A stretch of DNA of 64,000 nucleotides, taken from assembly GCA_932521035.1 (NCBI GenBank), contig OW051496.1, positions 4,836,001-4,900,000 on the forward strand, read 5' to 3'. Made by a program: the position numbers and the translations under genes. The notes under the pieces were generated by a model. It was not told the origin of the DNA, made no database searches, and saw only the letters and a list, made by a program, of their open reading frames with translations. Below are positions 1 through 9,832 of this stretch, in pieces (position 1 is the stretch's first letter; the number at the start of each line of letters is the position of its first letter). Source of the stretch: Oscheius dolichura (taxonomy: Eukaryota > Nematoda > Chromadorea > Rhabditida > Rhabditidae).

Positions 1-985
1 TGTCCGGCTTCATTTCTTTCTTCAACAGACCCATGAGATCCTTGACAAGAAAGGGCGGGATATCCTCGTTCTGGAAGAGCTTGTCTTGTCTGGAGATGTC
101 CATGTAGGAGGTATCCGAGACCAGGAACCTAAACTAGACTTTGGAAACAGCCTGGAACAGACTATACAAGGTAGTGTAAAGTTCTTTAGGAGCTCTTTTA
201 TAGACTCGGAATATACCCTCCGTCCACCAGAAATAAACCAGAAAGGAACGGAGAAGATGCTCCTAAAAAGCGAAAGAATATAGGAAATGTCTTGGACTGA
301 CCCTCTCTTCCCTCGTCAAGTTGTGGTATCCCTCGATAGATTTGGCGACGAATTCGACGACCGAGGGTGTATGAGCCCTGGTCATCAGATTCCATATTTT
401 GGGAGTTCCATGGTACATTCCCTAAAGGTGCCGTTTCTCTTCCCCCTTTTCTTTCTTACCTTCAATATCCCATCCTGGTCCGCCGTCTTGTATCCGTCCG
501 GGTCGAGTCTCTTCTCCGTCTCTATCCGAATAGCACACAATTCTCTGTATTTTATGTGCTCATAAAAAGCAGGATTCTTACTCGTAATTGTTCCATACTT
601 TCTCCAAGTGTACGGCCTCCTTATCTTGGTGTGAGCACGCCGGCTTATCCTCTGCTTTTTGACTAGTTGACAACTGTTGTAGTTCCGTCGCTGTCAGGGT
701 CACCCCTAGGCGGGCATCCCCTATCAATAAAAAGACACTACCTGATGTCTGCATTCCCTTTTCGATACACTTTTTGAATCGACATTGGCGACAGGGACGG
801 CGGACGGCTGAAACAGCCGTTTCCCTCTGAATATTGGCAACGTACACATGTGGATGAGACAGCTGCCATCTCCTTTGCACTGGTATTTCTTATGATCTAC
901 CACAGACCGACGAAAGAATTCAGCACATGCTCTACATGAAATAGCTCCAAAATTAGATCCTTTCGCCTTTTCAGAACAGATTACA
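1..985 (-). CDS. nuclear hormone receptor, partial (continues past left edge), probably frameshifted
   Basis: Reading the minus strand, a C4 zinc finger begins near 985 (CVICSEKAKGSNFG) and continues to CRACAEFFRR, the P-box type of the expanded nematode receptor family. The second finger (RRPCRQCRFKKC) lies in a different frame from the first. The frame changes between about 830 and 850, and no intron of plausible size explains it. Ligand-binding-domain segments follow: VVEFVAKSIEGYHNLTREER, an intron of about 39 bp, then EHLLRSFLVYFWWTEG and a segment ending MGLLKKEMKP at the window edge. The order matches the receptor at 1120-2569, so the two are tandem paralogs. The start codon is not clear because the first-finger exon seems to follow a splice acceptor. 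It would be a ligand-regulated nuclear transcription factor if intact. The frame break makes it either a pseudogene or a sequencing error. Confidence 0.7.
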
Positions 986-1119
986 CAAGAGCTGAGAGAC
1001 GGATTTCAGAAACAGAAAATAGAGGAAAATACCGCATTAGAGGGGACGACCCGGGAGGAATCAATACGCGTCGAGGTGTGATAAAACCATCAGTCGGTCG
1101 GTCTTTATTCGTGATCTAT

Positions 1120-2569
1120 TTATATGTTCCGGATCATGTGAAAGAAGTAGTCGTCTTTCTCGAAGGCGTCGAACAGCTTGAAGATCTCGAGGTCCTCGCG
1201 GCAGCGGATCGTCTCCACCATCACCGCGCTTTGGATATTCAACAGCTCGCCGATCCGAACCGAGGCGGTGTACTCCTTCTGTTGTCTGGGAGGGGATACT
1301 GTAGGCCAGGGGATGGTCACACCTGTAATAGACACCAAGGTCGTTGTATATCCGAGTTCTCCCTCTTCGAATCACCTCGTGGACATTGTCGGGGCATTCC
1401 TCCACTGCTGTAAGGGGGCCATTCCCTGTTGTAAATGAGAAATGACCCACTCGAGTTCCAGAAGAGGAGTCCAACGAGGGCAGCGTACTCGACGTCCTTT
1501 ATCTGCATGTCGCTCATCAGATAAGTCGATCGCTGTCTGTCTGCCCCCATCTCCTTCTTCACAAATCTAGAAGGCGTCTCCTTCTCTCATCTGCCCCTTT
1601 CCTACTTGATCAAGTCTTCTTTTAAAAATGGTGGAATGGTGTCTTTTTCGAACCAATCCTCGCATCTGTCCACGTCGAAATAAGTCGTCTCTGACATCAG
1701 ACACCTCAATTCTACATTACCCGATGAATTATCCAGACCCACAATGTTGTGAAGTGTTCCCTCGGGATCCGTTTATAGGTACGGAAACAGCAGTCGATCC
1801 ACCAGATATAGACGATGAATGGCTTCAGGAGGAGCCACCTTTCCTCTTCACTGAGCTCGTGGATCTCTTCAAAAGACTTGGTGACAAATTCCACGACTGT
1901 TGGGATCTGTGCCCGAAAGTAGACAGACCAGCTGCGAGAAGTGCCGGGACTCATTCCCTGGAACATGTCGTGGGATGGGAGACAACAGAAATTACGGCTA
2001 GAAATCCTCCAGTCTGCATCGTCTTGTAACTTTCCGGGTCTACTGCCCTTTCTGTGGCTTTTCTGATGGAACAAAGTTCTCTGAATTGGGTGAGTTCACT
2101 TGAAATCAATCTATTCCTACTTGTGGTTATTCAAGATGGCCACCAGATGGCTTGGATCTTCTCCGTAGGAAGAGGGAAGGTCCGGCTGGGGCACTGGATA
2201 ACTGAAGGAACTGGACGGGTCCTGCTCATCTGCCTCTGTCGCTTTCCTCTTTCCTTGGACACCTAGATGGATTAACAGGGTCTAGTCGGGTAAAGTATGA
2301 ATACCAGTGATTTGCATCCCGGCGTCCAAACATTTCTTTAACCGGCATTTCCTACAAAGGCAGCGGATGGCTGAAATGATCTGCTTGGAGGAGGACACAG
2401 GCGACTGACACTTATCAATGGTGCACTTCCCCCCATTTCGACAGTGGTAGGTCTTATTATCAAGGATGGATCTCCTGAAGAAAGCCGAGCAGGCGCGACA
2501 GGAGTCAATCCCGAAGTGGGACCCGCTTGTCTTCTCAGAACACACTTGGCACACACGGGCACTGAACAT
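1120..2569 (-). CDS. nuclear hormone receptor (nematode-expanded type)
   Basis: The first exon (2305-2569) starts MFSARVCQVCSEK and encodes both C4 zinc fingers: the P-box CRACSAFFRR and a second finger ending CRKCRLKKCLDAGM. A 42 bp intron leads to a hinge exon, then a ligand-binding-domain exon with IPTVVEFVTKSFEEIHELSE and WWIDCCFRTYKR. Later exons give DMQIKDVEYAALVGLLFW and finally IGELLNIQSAVMVETIRC, ending HMIRNI with a stop near 1120. An AATAAA lies just downstream at about 1103-1108. Length and domain order fit a complete family member with a DNA-binding domain followed by HOLI-type helices. The ligand cannot be inferred. Exon borders in the hinge are my best fit; one acceptor there may be placed a few bases off. 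Confidence 0.8.
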
Positions 2570-2870
2570 TTCAGTATTGCTCTAAAGGAAAATATACCTT
2601 GAAGAAGCTTCTTCTTTTAGAATTGGAGGTCCGTATGACATTGTACTAATGAAAAAGTGGAAAAATGAAGCAGGACAAGGAGGTAAAAAGTTGGTTGGGA
2701 GAGGCGGCCGATAACGGTGGCAAACACACCGGCACACAAACCATACGCACGGGAAACACAAAGAACACAGAATACTGGTTTGGAGAAGTCAACTTTTATT
2801 AGAGAAAATGGCACTGATTTCACCAGAATGTTCAGATATGTACAGGCAGATACACGCGGGAAGGGAGGGG

Positions 2871-3916
2871 TTACTTGACGGGGGCCATCTCGTAGGCGTC
2901 GCTTCTAGACCCGCTTCGGCTGCTCGTCTTCCTCCCCAGCCCGTAAACGACACAATTCTGGACGGCGAGACTACCTAAAACGAGAACATATGCATGGAAT
3001 AGACGGGGGATACTTACCGGCGAAAGTGATGAGGGCACAGAGGAAGGCGAAGAAGAATGTCCAGATCTGGTTGTTGCCCGCCGTGCAGAGCAGCTCCTTC
3101 TTCTCCTCACAGAACACCATGTCTATCTTCTGAAGGAGGATTGCCGGGAAGGGGAGACACTCACATTGCTGCTGATCCTGTTGACTATGGCGGGAATGAG
3201 GACCTTGAAGTCGAAGCACTGTGTATCGACCAGAGCACAGAAGGAATAGATGCCACTGATGAATAGCAGATAGACCAGAGTAGCGGAGGAGACGATGCAC
3301 AGGATGAGGACCCAGAGGACGAGGAAGATGTGGGAACTACAAGAGGCGAGGAAGAGGATGAATGGCGAACCACAACACGGAACGAAACGGAGCACTTTCA
3401 CTGAAAATTAGAGAATAAAGGAAGAAAAGGGGAGAACCAACCAGAACTGAGATAAACGAAGAGGAGATAGACAATGAAGGCGGCCGTGAGGACGACGACG
3501 AGAAGTTGGACCGACAGGAAGCCGAAGTCCCCGATCTTCACAAAGGCATTCACCTGGAAAGACTCTTCTCAAACATATAAAATAGAGCCAAACCTGGCGA
3601 GAGAACCCGGAGAGTCCCTTGTGGAAGAGGGTGCCGAATGCCACAGAGGAGACAAGGGTGATCACCGTGGCCAGAGTGGAGACGACGACGGAAAAGGACA
3701 GCACCATCCGAGATTTCTGCAAAGGGCACCTGCTGAGGCGCTGTGGCTACGGGGTGGGGATCGATTCTGGGAACAAAAAACAGCCACGTGCGAAGGATAA
3801 TCTTTCCGAAAAGATGTTTAGTCGAGGGGAAAACAGTGGCGACAGATTTCGGGGCTACTTACGAGCGGAGCTTTCCTTTTTAGAGAATTTAGGGGCGCCG
3901 CCTCGTCTTTTGTCAT
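2871..3916 (-). CDS. four-pass membrane protein, M6/PLP (myelin proteolipid) family-like
   Basis: Six exons (3863-3916, 3594-3740, 3448-3553, 3165-3400, 3018-3129, 2871-2974) join into 252 codons with consistent phases. The protein starts MTKDEAAPLNSLKRKAPL and has four hydrophobic segments: STLATVITLVSSVAFGTLF, FLSVQLLVVVLTAAFIVYLL, a long one around FLVLWVLILCIVSSATLVYL, and FFFAFLCALITFAG. Between the third and fourth segments is a cysteine-bearing loop (CFDFK ... CEEKKELLC), spaced like the second extracellular loop of M6/PLP proteins. The C-terminus is short and polar (RSGSRSDAYEMAPVK). Known family members are neuronal and glial plasma-membrane proteins. The assignment rests on topology, loop cysteines and weak similarity, so another tetraspan family is possible. 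The sequence tttttcag three bases before the ATG looks like a spliced-leader acceptor. Confidence 0.55.
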
Positions 3917-5138
3917 TTTCTGAAAAAATCGGTCCTTCTTGAAGGGAAAAGCTTTTTTGGGTAAAGAAAGTAAAATAAAAGGGCAGAATCAACTGTCGAA
4001 AAGCATATCTTTGGCAGTACTTTTGAAAATAAGGGGGAAGACCGCGGTCAACAAAACAAGGAACCTATTGATTGGAACGAGACAGTGGGAATCGGCTAGA
4101 GGGGCCAGACAACCGGCTTCCGGGTAGCATGACCTTCGAACTGATACAGGGATACAAACAAGCTTGACCCTAGGAAAGTGGCCTACCTAGGATTTCTCCA
4201 TAGCAGAGTTCCATTGGGGTTAGCCCAGAAGAAGCCAGTCTCCGAGATTCTCCTCCTTCGAACCACCTAGCTGGGCCAGTTCCTCAGAATCTTCTGGTAT
4301 TTCCATTGTCCTAGACATAACGAGACAAATTTATCAGCTGGTGTTATCGGCCCACCCGCAACAATTATCATATTGTTGAGGGCAGATGGCCATATCCAGA
4401 GGCTATAACTTTTCGGATACAACAGTAGGCTTCGTCCTATTAGAAATCATGTTCAAATCTTGTTGATCACCAGGTGGAAAACATAGCGCCCCCATATCAG
4501 CACTTCTAATTTTGTATACGTCATAAGAGACCCCCACAAACAACAGGGGTGGGAGGCTGGCCCGACTGGAGAACTGGAGAAAACTTGGAGAATAGCTGGA
4601 GAGGACGTCCGCCCTTTTTCGTAACTACGAGGCTGTGGATAGAAACAGAGAATTGTGTTGATTTGTGTCCGTCGAAACCAAAAACTATTCAGCTACTATC
4701 GGTTTGTTTTTTGGGTAGCAGGCGGCCACGTGGTTCCTTATCTGGATGACGAGAGTAGCGCCTGCAACGTGCGCTGACTACTGTCCGTCACCGGAGCCTT
4801 TCTTTCAAAAGACACGGCCGGATCTTTGGTCTCTCCGGCCTGGTTATTTCCTATAGAAGCGGAATAGAAGTTTTCATTGTTGTTATTCTGTTGTCCTCCG
4901 GGTTGACGGATGGACAAACAACAAGATTTATTAGTTGTAAACACTGAGCTGTGCCTCTCCTTTGAGCGGAGGAGGCGCCCACGTGAAGTCGTTCTCCGTT
5001 ATTCAATGAATGTTAGAAGACATCCCAAGGAATAAATAGCAAAATATAGGAAATAAGAACAATTTATTAGAATTTATTATGAGGTGTATGGGGAGTGGGA
5101 GGAGTATGTACAATTTATTAGATCAGGGGAGGAGACGG
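3917..5138. other. intergenic, no supported gene
   Basis: I see no exon series that holds together here. A 69-codon open frame on the minus strand (4738-4944) has no ATG start and no recognisable motif. A 32-codon minus-strand frame (4222-4320) starts MSRTMEIPEDSEELAQLG and could be an exon, but it has no partner. Several AATAAA motifs on the minus strand near 4930 and 5055-5120 probably serve the insulin-like gene that ends at 5139. Confidence 0.5.
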
Positions 5139-5437
5139 TCACCAGCAGCAGAATCTCATGAGGTAGTCGTCGGAGCAGCGGTGCTGGCAGCAGTCCTTGA
5201 CGAGGGTCTCCCTCTTCTTCCTATAGGTCTTGTTCTCCTTGAGGTGCCTGTTCTTTTGAACCTGGGAGCAGCTAAAAAGAGCCGGGATGACGGATAGACC
5301 GGAACTGACACTTACTCTTCGTCACAAATACTGCGCATCGTCTCGAGCAGTTCCCGGCCACACAGGTGCCGGGAGTAGGAGGCCACGGCGGCCGAGACCA
5401 GGAGGAGGAGGAGGAGGAGGACTTTGAGAGAGTGCAT
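5139..5437 (-). CDS. insulin-like peptide 1 (beta type, eight cysteines, dibasic C-peptide site)
   Basis: Two exons (5316-5437 and 5139-5271) join in frame to 84 residues. A poly-leucine signal peptide (MHSLKVLLLLLLLVSAAVAS) is followed by a B chain with RHLCGRELLETMRSICDEDC, a basic linker ending RKKR, and an A chain KDCCQHRCSDDYLMRFCCW. The A-chain spacing CC-x3-C-x8-C is the insulin pattern. One extra cysteine after the B chain and one at the end of the A chain make a likely fourth disulfide, as in the C. elegans beta-type peptides such as INS-6 and DAF-28. RKKR suggests proprotein-convertase removal of a C-peptide. The product would be a secreted ligand for the insulin/IGF receptor (DAF-2 in C. 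elegans). The phase-2 intron sits between the second and third cysteines, as in the two neighbours. AATAAA lies about 20-30 bp downstream of the stop. Confidence 0.88.
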
Positions 5438-5643
5438 TCGGTGGCGGGAGAGGACGAGCTGAACCACCGGGTAGGAGGAGGACACAGTAATGCAGTGGCG
5501 GTTATCGGGCTGTCGTAAATAATCACCCGGAAGGCAAATCAGGTGATTTTTCGTAGAGAAACGGATAGGGTGAGATTGGCAGATAAGCCGGAGCCCACCG
5601 GAGGCTAAAAGTCACGCAGCTTCCGAGTATTTGTTCCGATAAA

Positions 5644-5916
5644 CTATGGATGGGAGGTGTCTTCTGGCGACTGTTGTATAAAAATGAGCCTGTACAATAA
5701 TTGGAACACCATACGCATTGAAGTGGAGAAGAGCATCTCCTGGGTGCAGTCTATCATAGGGAATCTGCTAAACGTCCTGTTCCCATAAATCATAGAATCT
5801 TTATTTATTAGACCATACTTCAAGTGGTTTTCTGTTGGTCTCAGATAACGACGGTCAAAAACCGAAACCGTGGTTGACATCCCCGAGAAAAAGAGAAGCC
5901 AGGCGCAGGAGAACAT
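5644..5916 (-). CDS. possible degenerate insulin-like gene or small secreted peptide
   Basis: A 91-codon minus-strand frame begins MFSCAWLLFFSGMSTTVSVF, a plausible signal peptide, and lies between two insulin-like genes. Its C-terminal part (PMIDCTQEMLFSTSMRMVFQ) can be laid against the A chains of the neighbours (for example LVDCCKNSCKASFLKQICC), but only the first cysteine is kept. The part corresponding to the B chain contains ENHLKYG instead of HLCG. It also contains AATAAA-like sequence and a possible intron that does not keep the frame. It may be a decayed paralog, an unrelated secreted peptide, or a chance frame. Confidence 0.25.
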   Translation of the reverse strand: MFSCAWLLFFSGMSTTVSVFDRRYLRPTENHLKYGLINKDSMIYGNRTFSRFPMIDCTQEMLFSTSMRMVFQLLYRLIFIQQSPEDTSHP

Positions 5917-6129
5917 GAGCAATACAATCTGTTGAAGCTAAAAGCTGATCAAGGACGGTTTACGGAATACCGAAACCGTGCTGACCTTTCGACTCCTTAT
6001 CGGAGCCGGCTTTCGTTTCTGTCTAGAACAGTTAGTTCTGGAATTATCCGCCTACAGTTTACTCATAGTCAGATATTTTCAGAGATAAATACTCGTAAAA
6101 ATTCATCATTTCATAGTGGGACAAGCGGA

Positions 6130-6404
6130 TTACGAAGAGCAGCACAGTGTCTCAAAGTAATCCCAGCTGCAACCTTTCTTTCTTCGGCAACACAGCTGGA
6201 CTACACTTGTCTCACCATCCGGCAATTTCAGACACCTAAAATATTCGAAATTCGAATGCTCTCTAAAAATATGGAAATTACTTACCCGTGGCACTTCTTC
6301 GTGATGGCGATTATAAGCTTATCACCACAGAGCTTTTGGGGAGCCGACGTAGCCGGTTGAATTAATAGAAACACAATGACACCCACATAAGACACCTGTG
6401 TCAT
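6130..6404 (-). CDS. insulin-like peptide 2 (beta type, eight cysteines, no dibasic C-peptide site)
   Basis: Two exons (6286-6404 and 6130-6235) join in frame to 74 residues. A signal peptide (MTQVSYVGVIVFLLIQPATS) is followed by a B chain with KLCGDKLIIAITKKCHGC, a short linker KLPDGETS, and an A chain VQLCCRRKKGCSWDYFETLC ending CSS. The first A-chain loop is CC-x5-C, longer than the usual x3. Extra cysteines after the B chain and at the A-chain end match the beta type with four disulfides. The short linker has no convertase site, so the hormone is probably a single chain like C. elegans INS-6. The intron is phase 2 and falls just before the third cysteine, the same place as in the other two genes. 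Confidence 0.87.
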
Positions 6405-6796
6405 TATCAAAACAAAAGAAGGAAGACAAGCTGAGCCACGGCGACATGCGTTATCGTCCTTCCTGCTTTTTCAGATGGACGGGCGTGACGGTAAACAGGA
6501 TTATCCGCTAAATGTACAAAGTCCTTATCCGGCACTTTTATGCACATTTATGGCAGCCGTTCTATGTACGATATATATCCTGCCTGTTATTACTACAGTT
6601 TCCTGAGGTGCTTCCCTCAAGGCTGTCCACACAATGAACTCTCATTTTTCGAACAGTATCAGTGCTCTCAATCAGCCTATAAGAAAGATGTTGCCATGTC
6701 ACTGAAAGAGCAACGAGTACAGTCTCAATTTTATAGAAGATGGCATTGATGTGAAACAACTTCCAGTTCTTTATTCGAAGAGTTCACAAATGTTCC

Positions 6797-7068
6797 CTAC
6801 CAGGGAACACAGCAGATCTGTTTCAAAAAACTGGCTTTGCAGCTGTTTTTGCAGCAATCCACGAGAAGTTCCTCTATCGTTTTTTGGACGCCAAAACGCT
6901 CTACCGGAGTGAAACACCTAAAAGAGCATAAAAGGAATATCACCTTGTATTTTACCCACTACAGACTTTAGCCATGATAGCCACAAATTGACTTCCGCAG
7001 AGGGTAGGAGCGGTGTGCACGAGGGAGACAAAGAGAAGAATGAGGAATATGAGTCTTGGCGAATACAT
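6797..7068 (-). CDS. insulin-like peptide 3 (beta type, eight cysteines)
   Basis: Two exons (6956-7068 and 6797-6917) join in frame to 77 residues. The signal peptide (MYSPRLIFLILLFVSLVHTA) is followed by a B chain with LCGSQFVAIMAKVCSGC, a linker of about 16 residues without a dibasic site, and an A chain LVDCCKNSCKASFLKQICC ending VPW. The A-chain spacing CC-x3-C-x8-C-C is canonical beta type. The phase-2 intron is again between the second and third cysteines. AATAAA lies about 20-30 bp past the stop. It would be a secreted insulin/IGF-receptor ligand, agonist or antagonist unknown. Its 5' end faces the CWF19L1 start about 550 bp away, so the two genes share a divergent upstream region. Confidence 0.88.
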
Positions 7069-7619
7069 GTTGCCAAGGGCAGTTCTAGTGAGTATATAGT
7101 TCAAAGAAAGACAGGGGTAATGGATATTCAGTGTAATGTTCCTTCTCAAAAAGAACCTCGATGTTTTGGACTGACGTCACCGAAAACCCATGCATCATTT
7201 TCAAGATGTAGTATCTTCATTGCCACCTTTTTTCAGTACTTCTTCGTTATATAGTCTCGATTTTCACGGTCAAAGAAAAGACAAACCAGAGCCAGAACCA
7301 AACTGAATCTCGAGCCAAGCCATTTTTTCACGCACGATTCGGCCAACCAAAAATTTGAAAATCGCCTGCGCTGGTCAAAGTTTTGTTGTTTTCACACCTG
7401 CTTCACACTTGTCAAAGAATGCGGGGGTTGTTTTTGTTGAGAATGACTCAATACTCGATTTTATTGCATTACTTACATATTCATATCCGACACTTGTAAT
7501 TGTTGTGCAGGATTTGTCTCGATCGATAAACAAGCCACACCTTCTTTTTAAAACTTCATGGTTTTTTTATATATCATTTTTTTACTTCCATCGGATGTAT
7601 TTATATTTAACGTCTTTAG
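7069..7619. other. divergent intergenic region between insulin-like gene 3 and CWF19L1
   Basis: About 550 bp with no supported coding sequence. It becomes AT-rich toward 7600. The pyrimidine run ending tctttag directly abuts the CWF19L1 ATG at 7620 and looks like a trans-splice acceptor. Confidence 0.5.
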
Positions 7620-9679
7620 ATGGCACAAGCAAAAATACTTTGTTGCGGTGATGTCAACGGAAAATTTGAGCTACTTATTAAAAAGACGGAATTAATCAAC
7701 AAAAAGGTATTTCTTTCTGCCTACATTTTTACTTTCATATACAGAATGGCCCATTTGATATGCTAGTTTGTGTAGGAGAATTTTTCGGCCAGGATGACGA
7801 GGCTAACCAAAAAATAGTGAGTGGCGAAGTTGAATTTCCTATTCCGACATACATTTTGGGCTAGTTTCTTTCACAATTATTTGTAATTTTCTTTTTAGGG
7901 CCTTGTTCTCCCTCGACCTCTGCATACTATCCAGATGATTCAATTGAATTTTCTTCCAGCGTCACCTTTTTGGGCAAAAAAGGCATTCTTAATACTGCAA
8001 CAGGCCTCCAAGTAGCATATCTGAGTGGAATCGAAGGTGTGACGTCTAATGCCTTCCAATTTAATAGCGAAGATGTTCAGGTACTTTTTACGCATATATT
8101 TATTTCTTTTTGTTTGCTTTAGGAATTGCTTGTCCCTGTTAAAACACAGTCTGGTTTCTTGGGAGTAGATATTCTTTTAACATCAGTTTGGCCTGCAGAA
8201 GTTTGGAAACATGCACATAATACACCTTCAACTGAAATCCAAGGATCACCCTTAATTTCACGATTAGCAGCCGGCTTGAAGCCGAGATATCATTTTGCAG
8301 GAATGGGTGTCCATTATGAACGGCAGCCATACAGGTATTTTTTTTTCTAGCTATCGAGAATCTAATGATTTTTATAGAAATCATCGAGTACTTTTAGAAC
8401 CGGCTCAACATCCAACAAGATTTATTGGTTTAGCAGCGATGGACAACAAAGAGAAACAGAAATGGCTGTATGCCTTCAATTTACAGGTTCTTTTTCCAAC
8501 TATTTTGTTATTGGATAGTTTAGCCTATGAAAAAGCTCTCCCGGGAGGAGCTCACACATCAACCACCGAATGTCTCCGAATTTCCATATATGGAGATAAT
8601 TACAGAAATATTAGCTAAGTAACATTTATTCGTATTGTATATGATTATTTAATTTAGTGAAGCGGAACAGGCGGCAGCTTTAGCACATACAAAGAATGGT
8701 GCTCAATATAGATTCGATATGTATGCTGAAGATGATGGATTTAGCGGCGATAGAAACAGAAAAAGAAGAAGAGGTTTGCTATGCCTTTCGAATATTTTAT
8801 TTTTCACAGGTGGTGAAATGAATGGAAGTGAAAAACGCCCTGCTGCTCCTTGTTGGTTTTGTTTATCCAATGTTGATGCCGAAAAACATTTGGTGGTTTC
8901 TATTGGTAATTCCTGCTATGCTGCCATGCCAAAAGGCCCATTGGTTGATGATCATGTCATGGTTCTCAGTATCGGTAAGGTATTGTTTTCATTTAATGTT
9001 CATTATATGTTTAGGTCATATTCAGGCATTGGTTGGAGCTCCATCAGAAGTGCAAGAAGAAGTGAAAAAGTTTAAAGAAGCGTTCACTTTAGTAGCTGAC
9101 AAGGCACATTTTTTGTTCTTCTATGTTAAATTTTTATTTATAGGCCGGCAAAGCACTTGTCTGCTTTGAACGGAATTATAAGTCTCAACATCTCCAAATT
9201 CAAATGGTACCGGTTCCAAAGGATTCAGTAAAAGAATTAAAAGGCGTGTTTTTCAATACCGCAGCATTATCAGGAGTTGATTTATCAGTAGTCGGAGAAG
9301 AAGAAAATGTAAGCATTTATAATGTATTTCTATGTTTAATTAAACCAACTATTTTGTCATATATTTATGTATTTGTAGCTAGCAGATCTTGTCAACGAAG
9401 GATGCCCATATTTCTTTGTCGAGCTGCCTGATGGGTCACGTCTTTTTACAAGAGAAATGAGAGGATTCCCACTGCAGTTTGGAAGAGAAGTAGGCCTTAT
9501 TTCAAAGTGTTACAAAATAATCCTTTGAGGTATTGGCCAGTCCAAAGATTTTGAATTGCGAAGAAAAAATAGACTGGCGTGCTGTGAATTTATCTAAAGA
9601 AGGTGAAACTAACCTATGTACTACATTAAAAGAACGGTTTGCACCTTTTGACTTTACAGATGAAGGTGATAGCGATTAA
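7620..9679 (+). CDS. CWF19L1: CWF19-like protein 1 (CwfJ family, lariat-debranching cofactor homolog)
   Basis: Twelve exons (7620-7706, 7745-7859, 7899-8080, 8123-8334, 8378-8486, 8524-8618, 8658-8773, 8810-8974, 9015-9103, 9144-9308, 9379-9489, 9530-9679) give 531 residues, close to human CWF19L1. The N-terminal metallophosphoesterase-like domain has [14 protein letters not shown] and [12 protein letters not shown]. The CwfJ C-terminal region has [40 protein letters not shown] and the HIT-like [19 protein letters not shown]. The family (yeast Drn1) acts with the lariat debranching enzyme in the nucleus. Two introns, 7860-7898 and 9104-9143, fit only as GC-AG introns. The other introns are 37-70 bp. 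The ATG directly follows tctttag. It is the first of three closely spaced plus-strand genes. Confidence 0.93.
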
Positions 9680-9832
9680 ACAATGATGTACATTGTTAAT
9701 AAAGGATATTTAACAGTCCCATTTCTTTCTTCAAATTTCATGTCTCCTGAAAAAGTACATAGGATTTGTCAGCTCTTCTCGTTATCATAATGCCTTATCT
9801 TGGAGAGTTTCATTGCTTATCTTTCAACTCCG

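Noticed and set aside
4738..4944. A minus-strand frame with an Asn run (QQNNNNENF)
   Set aside because: No ATG start, no motif, and it lies just downstream of polyadenylation signals.
5932..6360. A 142-codon plus-strand open frame
   Set aside because: It is the antisense of insulin-like gene 2 and does not start with ATG.
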